Source of the DNA: Saccharothrix longispora
GTDB taxonomy: Bacteria; Actinomycetota; Actinomycetes; Mycobacteriales; Pseudonocardiaceae
Direction: 5' to 3'
NCBI RefSeq assembly: GCF_030852425.1
Contig: NZ_NSDM01000002.1
Coordinates: forward strand, 310,001 to 374,000
Length of the DNA: 64,000 nt
This document shows, piece by piece, positions 8,549-18,700 of this stretch. A program made the translations under genes and the position numbers. The notes beneath the pieces were generated by a model that was given only the letters and a program-made list of their open reading frames with translations, was not told the DNA's origin and made no database searches. The number at the start of each line of letters is the position of its first letter. Position 1 is the first letter of the stretch.

Positions 8549-11500
8549 GATCCCTCTCCTGGTTGCTGCGCGGTCCACGCGACCACGTACTCCCGTGCGG
8601 GCAGGCCGGGCGGGTTGGCGGTGGTCCGCACCCGCACGACGTGCTCGCGGCCCCCGGCGGCGACGAGCAGGTGGTCGTCGTCCTCGGCCACCACCCGGCC
8701 CGGCGCGGCGACGAGCTTGGCGACCGCGGCGAGCGCGGCCTCGTGCCGGGAGCCGCCTTCGCGCGCACCGCCTTCCCGGACCTCGATGGCGCACGGGCCG
8801 CGCCGGGCGATGGCGACGCCGATCTCGGCGTGGTGGGCGAGGTCCACGTGGACGCCGGTCACGTCGCGCCCGTGCACGCCCCGCAGCCGCGGCCGGCCCC
8901 CGACGTCGTCGACCGCGACCTCGGCGGGGTAGACGTCGCCCTCGCCCTCGCGCCACAGCAGCGCGCGGGCGGCGTCCTTGGCGGCGATGCGGCCGAGCAG
9001 CCAGCCACGCTTCCCGTTCGGCGGGCGGGTGTCGTAGGCGGTGCGCTCGGCACCGCCCAGGACGTTGCGCATGACCAGCTCGCGGGTGGCCAGGTCGGGC
9101 CAGCGCTCGTGCACCTCGGCCCAGCCCTCGTCGTGCAGGGTGGACAGGGTGTGCGCGCCGGGGAACCGGTCCACCGCGCGGATGCCGGGGTCGGTGTCGA
9201 AGCGGCGGTCGGTCCAGCCGGTGATCTCCACCCAGACCCGGTCGCCGAGGGACAGCTGGACGTCGGCGGTGACCTCGGTGCCGGTGACGGCGGTGATCCG
9301 GACGTGGCAGTGCAGCTCGGCGTGCGCCGGGGGCTGCGGGCCGTGGAACGCGATGCGGTCGAAGCGGACCGGGAACACGGTGGTGCGGTCCGGCAGGACG
9401 GCCATCACCCAGTAGCCGAACAGCTGGCCGACGTTGTCCAGCAGCGCGCCGGGCGTGGGCAGGGCGGCCAGGGTGCCGCGCACGTGCCGCTCGCCGATCG
9501 CGGTCAGCCCGGTGACGCCCTGGAACAGGGGGCCGTGGAACATCCAGCGCTCGTCGTAGAGCTGGTGGGCGCGCAGGTCGGGCGCGCGCTCGGGTTCGTC
9601 GACGGGCCAGCGCGGCGGCGGTGGCGGGTAGTGGTCGGCGAGCGTGACGGTGGCCTGGGAGAAACCGGTCAGGCCCACCTCGACCTCGGTGGGGGTGCGG
9701 CGGTGGACGGTGACCGGGATGTCCGCGGCGGGTGTGGCGGTGATCCACTTGAGCAGCCGCACGTCGTGCGCGGCGGTGGCGCGGGCGCCGGGGGCCGCGT
9801 GCTCGGCGATGGACATCAGGTGCGCGACGACCGTGGTGGCGGGGACGACCGGCCAGCGGTCGGCGTCGTCGGGCCAGCCGGGGCGCTGGCGGAAGAAGCA
9901 GTGGTCGCGCAGGTACGGCATGTCGGCCAGGTCGATCCGCAGCACCCGCGGGGCGGTGACCGCCGGAGGGGCCGGGGCGGCGGTGCGGACCGCGGTGGCG
10001 GCGCGGGCGGTGAGCAGGTCGGCCGCCAGCCCGGCGGTGTCCCGCAGCAGCGCGGACAGCTCCGCGGCGAGCGGGTCGCGGGTGAGGCCGGCCAGGGTGT
10101 CCGGGACGGCGGACGGGGCGGTGGGCAGGGTGATCCGCTCGGCCGCGGGCAGGGTCACCAGCGCGTTGCCCAGCTCCAGGCGGGTCCGGGTGGTCCCGGT
10201 GGCGCGCGGCAGCAGGGGGCCGGCGTCGGCGGGGCGGCCGTGCACCCACAGGGCGGTCACCACGCGCCGCAGCTGGGCCAGGCCGCCGTGCGCGGAGACC
10301 ACCAGGTGCTCCTCGTCGGCCAGGGTGTCGCCGACCAGCGATCCGAGCTGGCCCGCGCCGAGCTGCACGAACGTGCGGAACCCGGCGGCGTGCAGGGCCC
10401 GCGTCAGGGGCCGGAAGCGGACCGGTTCGAGCAGGTGGCGGACGAACAGCCGGCGCACCGCGTCCGGGTCGTCCGGGAACGGGGCGGCGGTGGTCGCCGA
10501 CCACACCGGCGTCGTCGGCCGGTGCAGGGCGTAGCGCTGGGCGGCCTCGCGGATCGGGGCCAGGTAGGGCGCGAGCATCGGCGTGTGGAACCCGGACCGG
10601 AACGGCAGCACGCGGCTGATCACCGCCTCCGCCCGGAACCGGCGCACCACCGCGTCGACCTCCGCCTCCGGGCCGCACACCATGGCCTGGTTGGGGGCGT
10701 TGTCGTGGGAGAGCACCACGTCCGGGTGGTCGGCGAGCGCGGCGGTGACGCGGTCGGCGGACGTGCCGACGACCGCGAACACCAGGCCGGGCACGCGTAG
10801 CGCCTCGGGGTCGAACGCGGCGAGGAAGGCGTCCACCTCGTCGGCGGCGTGGATGCCGCCCGCGGCCATCGCGGTCCACTCCCCCACGCTGTGCCCGGCG
10901 ACCGCGTCGGGCACGACGCCGAGCCGCCGCAGCGCCGCGTCGAGCAGCCGGCCGACCTGGAACACGGCCGCGCCGTGCCGGCCGACGTCGCCGACGCGCA
11001 CGTCGCCCTGGGTCCAGGGCAGCCCGAACCGGGCGGCGACGTCGGCGACCCGCGGTTCGAACTCGGCCTCCAGGCCGGGGAACAGGAACGCGGTGCGCCC
11101 GCCGAGCGGCGCGGGGCTGAACCACACGTCGCCGCGCCCGCGCCACGGCACGCCCCTGGCCACGGCCTTGCGCGCCAGGGCCAGCTTGCGCGGGGTCGGG
11201 TCGACGATCCCCAGCCGCACGGGTTCGCGCACGTCGGCGCGCTCGTCCAGGCCGGCGGGGTCGTCGGTGATCAGGTCCAGCAGCGCGGCGGGGGTCGCGG
11301 CGGCCAGCCGCAGCACCGCGGTCGGCTCGCGAACCACGACCGGGGTGGCGCGGGTGGCGGGTTCGCGCAGCACGACGTGGGCGTTGATGCCGCCGAACCC
11401 GAACGCGTTGACCCCGGCGCGGCGGGGCGCGCCGCTGTCCGGGCGCTCCCACGGCACGGCCCGCGCCAGCGGCGCGAAGCGGGTGTCGGCGAGCGCCGGG

Positions 11501-12747
11501 TGCGGGTCGTCGCAGTGCAGGGTGGGCGGCAGCACGCGGTGGTGCAGGGCGAGCGCGGCCTTGACCAGCCCGGCGACGCCCGCGGCGGGCATGGTGTGGC
11601 CGATCATCGACTTGACCGAGCCCAGGGCGGCGCGCGGTCCGGTCGCCGGGCCGAACACCTCGGCCAGCGTGCGCAGCTCGGCCCCGTCGCCCGCCGGGGT
11701 GCCGGTGCCGTGCGCCTCCAGCAGGCCGAGCGCGTCGGGGTCGCGCGGGTCGAGGCCCGCCGCCTCCCACGCCTGCCGCACGGCGCGCGCCTGGCCGCCG
11801 GGGTCGGGGTTGAGCAGGCTCGCCGACCGGCCGTCGCTGGCCACGCCGGTGCCGTCGACCACCGCGTAGACCCGGTCGCCGTCGCGCTCGGCGTCGGCCA
11901 GCCGCTTGAGCACGACCACGCCGGTGCCCTCGCCGATCAGCACGCCGTCCGCGTCCCGGTGGAACGGCCGGATGCGCCCGCTGCGCGACAGCGCGCCGAG
12001 CTGGCTGAACACGCTCCACAGCGTGATGTCGTGGCAGTGGTGCACGCCGCCCGCGAGGACGACGTCGCACCGGCCGCCGTCCAGCTCGCGCACCGCGTGG
12101 TCCACGGCCACCAGCGACGACGCGCACGCCGCGTCCACCGTGTAGGCGGGGCCGCGCAGGTCGAGCCGGTTGGCGACGCGGGAGGCGGCGAGGTTGGGCA
12201 CCAGGCCGATGGCCGACTCGGGGGCCTCGGGGCCCAGTTGGTCGGCGAACGCGGCCCGCACCCGCTCCAGCCGGTCGTCGTCCAGCTCGGGCACGAGGTC
12301 GCGCAGCGTGCGCACGACCTGGTTGGCGGTGCGGACGCGCTGGTCCAGCCGCACCAGGCCGGGCGTGAGGTAGCCACCGCGCCCGAGGATCACGCCGACG
12401 CGCCGCCGGTCCCCCGGCAGCACGGCGTCGCCGCCCGCGTCGGCCACCGCGTCCGCCGCCACCTGCAACGCGATCAGCTGGTCGGGTTCGGTGCCGGGCA
12501 CGGACGCGGGCATCACGCCGAACCCGGCCGCGTCCACCGACGCCTCGACGAACCCGCCGCGCCGCGTGTAGACGCGGTCGGCGCGGTGTTCGGCGGGGTC
12601 GTGGAACCGGGCGTCCCACCGGTCGGCGGGCACGTCGGTGATGGCGTCCACGCCGCCGGAGATGTTGCGCCAGAACGCGTCCAGGTCGGGCGCGCCCGGG
12701 AACAACACCGCCATGCCGACGATGGCGACCGGCGTCACCGGGGTCAC
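8545..12747 (-). CDS. Iterative PKS 2: KS-AT-DH-(PPTase-like), PUFA-synthase type
   Basis: A 1400-residue protein. The KS domain (residues about 1-430) has active Cys in DAACASSL, the first His in EAHGTGTP and the Lys/His pair in GSVKSMIGHT. An acyltransferase-like domain follows (about 550-860) with GHSVGEW nucleophile elbow. A double-hotdog dehydratase spans about 930-1200, with catalytic His in YLRDHCFF and Asp in LLDNVGQLFGYW. The last 150 residues resemble a phosphopantetheinyl transferase (GRIAAKDAAR, then a VDLAHHAEIGVAI core). No ACP is seen, so it must use the ACP of PKS1 or the free ACP. The GTG at 12747 overlaps the PKS1 stop (GTGA); an upstream frame extension lies inside PKS1 coding sequence and is not used. 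This architecture occurs in secondary-lipid (Pfa-like) synthases of actinomycetes. Confidence 0.93.
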   Translation of the reverse strand: MTPVTPVAIVGMAVLFPGAPDLDAFWRNISGGVDAITDVPADRWDARFHDPAEHRADRVYTRRGGFVEASVDAAGFGVMPASVPGTEPDQLIALQVAADAVADAGGDAVLPGDRRRVGVILGRGGYLTPGLVRLDQRVRTANQVVRTLRDLVPELDDDRLERVRAAFADQLGPEAPESAIGLVPNLAASRVANRLDLRGPAYTVDAACASSLVAVDHAVRELDGGRCDVVLAGGVHHCHDITLWSVFSQLGALSRSGRIRPFHRDADGVLIGEGTGVVVLKRLADAERDGDRVYAVVDGTGVASDGRSASLLNPDPGGQARAVRQAWEAAGLDPRDPDALGLLEAHGTGTPAGDGAELRTLAEVFGPATGPRAALGSVKSMIGHTMPAAGVAGLVKAALALHHRVLPPTLHCDDPHPALADTRFAPLARAVPWERPDSGAPRRAGVNAFGFGGINAHVVLREPATRATPVVVREPTAVLRLAAATPAALLDLITDDPAGLDERADVREPVRLGIVDPTPRKLALARKAVARGVPWRGRGDVWFSPAPLGGRTAFLFPGLEAEFEPRVADVAARFGLPWTQGDVRVGDVGRHGAAVFQVGRLLDAALRRLGVVPDAVAGHSVGEWTAMAAGGIHAADEVDAFLAAFDPEALRVPGLVFAVVGTSADRVTAALADHPDVVLSHDNAPNQAMVCGPEAEVDAVVRRFRAEAVISRVLPFRSGFHTPMLAPYLAPIREAAQRYALHRPTTPVWSATTAAPFPDDPDAVRRLFVRHLLEPVRFRPLTRALHAAGFRTFVQLGAGQLGSLVGDTLADEEHLVVSAHGGLAQLRRVVTALWVHGRPADAGPLLPRATGTTRTRLELGNALVTLPAAERITLPTAPSAVPDTLAGLTRDPLAAELSALLRDTAGLAADLLTARAATAVRTAAPAPPAVTAPRVLRIDLADMPYLRDHCFFRQRPGWPDDADRWPVVPATTVVAHLMSIAEHAAPGARATAAHDVRLLKWITATPAADIPVTVHRRTPTEVEVGLTGFSQATVTLADHYPPPPPRWPVDEPERAPDLRAHQLYDERWMFHGPLFQGVTGLTAIGERHVRGTLAALPTPGALLDNVGQLFGYWVMAVLPDRTTVFPVRFDRIAFHGPQPPAHAELHCHVRITAVTGTEVTADVQLSLGDRVWVEITGWTDRRFDTDPGIRAVDRFPGAHTLSTLHDEGWAEVHERWPDLATRELVMRNVLGGAERTAYDTRPPNGKRGWLLGRIAAKDAARALLWREGEGDVYPAEVAVDDVGGRPRLRGVHGRDVTGVHVDLAHHAEIGVAIARRGPCAIEVREGGAREGGSRHEAALAAVAKLVAAPGRVVAEDDDHLLVAAGGREHVVRVRTTANPPGLPAREYVVAWTAQQPGEGS

Positions 12748-15700
12748 CAGCCGGACGCGGAGCTGACGACGGCGTGCACGTCGGCCGGTCCCCAGGCCAG
12801 TTCGCGCAGCAGGCTGAGCGGCCCCTCCTCGGGGTCGATCAGCGCGACGCCGCGCGCGGCGTAGGAGCGGGCCAGCTCGGGCGAGACCATGCCGCCGCCC
12901 GCCCACGGTCCCCAGTGGACGGTCAGGCCGCGGCGTCCGGGCCGGGACCAGCGGCGGCCCAGCTCCTCCAGCGCGTCGTTGGCGGCGGCGTAGTCGCACT
13001 GGCCCCGGTTGCCCAGGGCGGCGGCGATGCTGCCGAACAGCACCGCGTAGCGGGGTCCGGCGGGTAGCGCGTCGACCGCGTCGAGCAGGGTGCGCGCACC
13101 GTCCACCTTGGTGCCGAACACGCGCCGGAACGACTCGACCGACTTGTCCGCCACCAGCTTGTCCTCGATCACGCCCGCCGCGTACACCACGGCGTCGAGC
13201 CGGCCGTGCTCGTCGTGCACCCGCTTCACGGTGGCGCGCACCGCTTCCGCGTCGAGCACGTCCACCGCGTGGTAGCGGGCGAGGTCGCCCAGGTCGGCCA
13301 GCGTGGTGCGGACCTCGCGCTCGGCGAGGGCCGCGGACACCGCCCGCTCGACCTCGGCGGGCGAGGTCAGGCCGCGGGCGAGGAACGCGGCGCGCAGCCC
13401 GGCCCGGTCGGTCGCGGCCGCCAGGTCGGGTTCCTCCGGGCCGAGCGGCGCGGGGGTGCGGCCGAGCAGTTCCAGCCGGCAGCGGCCCGCCGCCGCGAGG
13501 GTGCGGGCGAACCGGGCGGTGATGCCGCGCGCGCCGCCGGCGAGCAGCACCACGGCGTCGCGGTCCAGCCCGGCGGCCTCGGCCTCCGCCGCGCCGTCGC
13601 CGGCGGGTCCGGCGCCCGCGGCGGCCACCGGTCCGAGGTCGGTCTCGGTCAGCCGCAGGCCGCGCCGCGTGCCGGGGCCGGCGAGCACGACGGGTTCATG
13701 GTCGGCTGCGGCGAGTTCGGCGAGCAGCGCGGCGGCCACCGCGTCCGGTCCGGCGTCGGCCGGGACCTCGACGAGCGTGGTGGCCAGGTCCGGGTACTCG
13801 CGGTCCAGGGTGCGGAAGAACCCGCGCAGCCCGGTCGCGGCGCCGACCTCGCGCCGGTCCACGGCGAGCAGGCCGCGCGGTCCGGCCGCGAGCAGGGACT
13901 GGATGTTCGGGAACTCCTCGGGCAGCAGCGACTCGTCGGCGTCGAGCGCGCCCAGGTGGACCACGAACGCGCCCGCGACCTCCAGGCCGATCTCGACGCC
14001 GGCGGCGATCAGCGCGGAGGTCACGGCCTCGTCCGGCGCGCCGACGACCACGACCCGGGTGCCGCGCGCGTCCGAGGTGGGCGCGGGGAGGTCGTGCTCC
14101 CGGAACACCAGCCGCCGCGGGGCGACGACCAGCGGCGCGGCCTCCGGTTCGACGGCTCCCGGTTCGACGGCGGCGGGTGCGGCGGACTCGGCGGGTCCGG
14201 GCGCTCCCCCGCGACGCTGCTCGATCAGGTCGGCGATGGCGGCGGCGGTGCGGGCGGCGCTGAGCGCCTCCAGGGCCTCGCCCGCGCCCGCGTCGAGCCC
14301 GAGGCGGGTGGCGATCTCGCCCGCGATCTCGGCGCGCTTGATCGAGTCGACGCTGAGGTCGGCCTCCAGGTCCAGGTCGGGTTCGACCATCTCCACCGGG
14401 TAGCCGGTGCGCTCGGCCACCACCTCGACCACGGTCCGCAGCACGTCCGCGGCGACCGGCTCCGGCGTCGCGACCGGGACGGCTTCGACCACCGGCGCGG
14501 CGACCGCCCGCACCACCGCGGGCGCGACGGGCGGTGCCGCCACCACCGTGCCGACCGCCCCGGTCGCGCCGAAGTAGGTCATCAGCACGTCGCGCTGAGC
14601 GGCGATCATCTCGCGGCTGGTGCGCAGGAAGTCGGCGACCAGCGCGTCGGAGGACGCGGGGGTGACGGGGTGTTGGGACACGATCGGCTCCGTGATGCGT
14701 CGGGCGGGGCGCAGCGCGCCGGGCTGGATGGCGCCGTCCGCGCGCCGCACGAGGTGGCCGTCGACGGTCCACCCCGGCGTCGCGGGCACGGCGGACGGGT
14801 CCGCGGCGTCCCGGCCGCGCACCAGCGGGCCGGTCCGCACGTCCACCCCGGCGACCGCGAGCCGCGCCAGGGCGGTGAGGAGACCGGGCAGGCCCTCGCC
14901 GAGGTGCACCACCCGGTGCGGGCGGTCGCCGAGCACGGCGGGCACCAGGCCGCTGAGCACGCGACCGGGACCGACCTCGACGAACACGCGCACGCCGGCG
15001 TCGTGCATGGCCAGGACCTGCTCGGCGAAGCGGACGGGCGCGCCGATCTGCGCGGCCAGCCCGTCGCGCACGGCGTCGGCGGTGGCCGGGTAGGTCGCGG
15101 CGGTGCGGTTGGCCCACACCGGCAGGGACGGCGCGCGCAGCGGCATCGCGTCGAGCACCCGCCGGAACGCCTCGCCCGCGCCCGCCACCAGCGGGCTGTG
15201 GAACGCGCACGCCACCGGCAGCGGCTTGGCCGGGTGCCCGGCGTCGCGCAGCGCCCGCACGGCGGCGGCGACGGCGTCGGTGGGCCCGGACACGACGGTC
15301 TGCTTCGGCGAGTTCCGGTTGGCCGCGACCACGGGCAGGTCGGCGGCGGCCAGCACGCCCTCGACCTCGTCGGCCGGGGCGGTCACGGCGGCCATCGCGC
15401 CGGGGTCGCCGTCGCGGACCTGCGCCAGGATCGCCTCGGCGCGGGCGGCGCTGGCGGCGAGCAGGTCGGCCGGGTCGAACACACCGGCGGCGGCCAGCGC
15501 GACCAGTTCGCCGTAGCTGTGGCCGGCCACCGCGTCCGGCCGCACGCCGACCGACGCGAGCAGGTCGGTGGCGGCGAGTTCGACCACGCCGAGGGCGGGC
15601 TGCGCGACGGCCGTGTCGGTGATCCGGGCCCGCTGCGCGGCCTCGGCGGCCGGGTCGAACGCGGCGGGCGGGTAGAGCGCGTCGGCCCACCGCGCGCCCA

Positions 15701-18700
15701 GCTCCAGGTACCGGCGCAGCTCGGGGAACGCCACGAGCAGGTCGGCCAGCATCCCCGGCCGCTGGCTGCCCTGGCCCGGGTAGAGGAACGCGACGGCCCC
15801 GGTCCCGGCCACGTCGGCGGTGAACACGCCGTCCCCGGCGCCGCCGGAGACGGCGAGCCGCAGCCGTTCCCGCAGCTGCGCCACGTCGCCGGCCACCACG
15901 GCGAGCCACACCCGGTCACCGCGCAGCGCGGCCACGTCGGCCCTGGTCGCCGCACCGCGGGCGAAGTCGCGCAGGCGCGCCGCCGGCGTCGCCTCGACCT
16001 GGTCCAGCACCGCGGCGGCGGCACGCGCGGCGGCGGCCGGGTCGGTCCCCCGGAACAGGAACAGCTCCGCCGGCCACCGGTCCAGCGCGTGCGCGGCGGG
16101 CGCCTGGTCGTGGGCGCGCAGCACCACGTGGAAGTTCGTGCCGCCGAACCCGAACGCGCTGACCCCGGCGACCCGTTCGGCGGGTGGCGCGACCCACGGC
16201 CTCGCGGCGGTGTGGAAGGCGAACGGGCTGCGCTCCGGCTCCCACGCCGGGTTCGGCTCGCTCAGGTGCAGGGTCGGGGGGCGCACGCCGTGGTGCACGG
16301 CCAGCGCCGCCTTGATCAGCCCGGCGAGCCCCGCGGCGCACTTGGTGTGCCCGATCTGGGACTTCACCGAGCCCAGCGCGCACGACCCGGCCTCCGCGCC
16401 CGCCTCGGTGAACACCTCGGTGAGGGTGCGCAGCTCGGTCCGGTCGCCGACCACGGTGCCGGTGCCGTGCGCCTCGACCAGCCCGACCCGGGCGGGTGAC
16501 ACGCCGGCCATCCGGTAGGCCCGCTCCAGCGCGGCGCGCTGCCCCTCGGGGCGCGGCGCGGTCAGGCCGAGCGCCCGGCCGTCGCTGGCGCTGCCGACGC
16601 CGTCGACCACCGCGTACACCCGGTCGCCGTCGCGCAGCGCGTCGTCGAGGCGCTTGAGCACCACGCACGCCACGCCCTCGCCGAGCGCGATGCCGTCGGC
16701 CGACCGGTCGAAGGTGGCCGAGCGACCGCTGGGCGAGAGGGCGTGCACGGAGGAGAACAGCAGGTAGTCGTTGATGCCGTTGTGGAGGTCCGCGCCACCG
16801 GCCACGACCAGGTCGCTGGTGCCGGCGACGAGTTCCTTGCAGGCCACGTCGACGGCGGTCAGCGACGACGCGCACGCCGCGTCCACGGTGTAGTTCGCGC
16901 CGCCGAGGTCGAGCCGGTTGGCCACGCGGCCCGCGATGACGTTGGCGAGCATGCCGGGGAACGAGTCCTCGGTGAGCCGGGGCAGCTGGGCGTCCAGCTC
17001 GGGCGGCAGGGCTCCGGTGTAGGCGGGCAGCACGGTGCGCAGGGTGGTGGCGTTGGACAGGTCGCTGCCGGACTCCGCGCCGAACACGACGGACGTGCGG
17101 CGGTGGTCCGCGGCGGTGTGCGGGTAGCCCGCGTCCTCCAGCGCCCGGCGCGCGGTCTCCAGCGCGAGCAGCTGCACGGGTTCGATCGCGCCGAGGGACG
17201 CGGGCGGGATGCCGTAGGCCAGCGGGTCGAACGGGATGCGCGGCAGGAACCCGCCCCAGCGCGACGGGGTGCGCTCGCCGGTGCCGTCGGGGTCGTAGTA
17301 CAGCTCCTGGTCCCACCGCTCGGCCGGGACCTCGGTGACGCTGTCCGCGCCGGAGAGCACGTTGGCCCAGAACGAGGCCAGGTCGGTCGCGCCGGGGAAC
17401 ACGCAGGCCATGCCGATGATCGCGACCCGCAGCGGCGCGGGCTCCGGCTCCGGCTCGGGCGCGACGAGGGCGGCGCGCAGCGCGGTGAGCCGGTCCGCGA
17501 GCCACCGGCCGGCCGCCGCGCCGACGGAGTGGTGCAGCCGGGCGATCGTGGTGACGGCGTCGCGCAGCACGCTCACGTCGCCGGCCATGAACATGCCCTC
17601 GGCGGCCTGGCGCTCCACCGGCACGGGTCGCAGGTCGTCGCCGACCCGCTCGACGCCCTTGCTGGCCACGCGCAGGCGGCCGACGTTGAAGCGCTCCAGG
17701 CGTTCCCACGCCTCGCGGTCGGGCACGCCGGCGGCGCGCAGGTCGTCGCGCAGCGCGGCGAAGTCCCCGGTGAAGCCGCTGCGCACGCACCGGGTGGCGT
17801 GGCCGGGGGCGGTCTCCAGCAGGTCGGTGCGGTCGGCGTCGACGACGTGCCGCTGGAACACGGGGCCGATCGCCCCGGTGCCCACGGCCTCCTCGGTGAA
17901 CAGGTAGGCGGTGCCCATGAGCACGCCGACGCCCGCACCGGCGCGCGCGAGGGGCGCGGCGAGCGCGGCCACCATGGCGGCCGAGCGCTCGTCGTGCACG
18001 CCGCCCGCGAACAGGACGGTCAGCTCCCCGGCCTCGCCACCGGCGGCGAGGTGGTCGAGCAGGACGTCCACCTGGGACTCCCACAGCGGGAAGCTGTGGC
18101 GGGGGCCGACGTGGCCGCCGCACTCGGCTCCCTCGAAGACGAACTTCCGCGCGCCGGCGGCGAGGAACTGGCGCAGCAGGCCGGGAGAGGGCACGTGCAG
18201 GAACGCCGAGACGCCCGCGGCCTCCAGGTCGGCGGCCTGTGCGGGGCGCCCGCCCGCGATGATCGCGTGGGTGGGCCGGACCTCCTTGACCACGGCGAGC
18301 TGGGCGGCGCGCACGTCCTCGGCGGCGAAGCCGAGCACGCCCACGCCCCACGGCCGGTCGCCGAGCTCGTCGCGGGTGCGGGTGAGCAGGTCGCGGGTCT
18401 GCCCGGGGCCGGACAGCGCCAGCGCCAGGAACGGCAGGCCGCCGCCGTCCGCGACGGCCGCGGCGAACCCGGGGCGGTCGCTGACGCGGGTCATGGGGCC
18501 CTGGACGACCGGCAGCGCCGTGCCGAGGTGCCGCGCGCCGGTGGAGCCGGGCCCGAGCACGCGCACGGCGGCGTCGTCGGCGATCGCGGCCAGCACCGCG
18601 TCCCGCACGCCGCGGATGGCCGCGCCGGCCGTGGGCCAGCGGCGGGCGAACGCGGAGGCGAGCGCCACGTCCTGGCCGACGGGCGGGAACTGGGTGCGCA

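Noticed and set aside
12748..12999. N-terminal extension of PKS2 to 12999
   Set aside because: The added 84 residues lie wholly within the PKS1 KR domain and lack similarity to KS N-termini; the GTGA overlap start explains the frame.
13206..16499. 1097-codon plus-strand frame opposite PKS1
   Set aside because: Composition is Gly/Arg/Val/His-rich with no domain; antisense shadow of the PKS coding frame.
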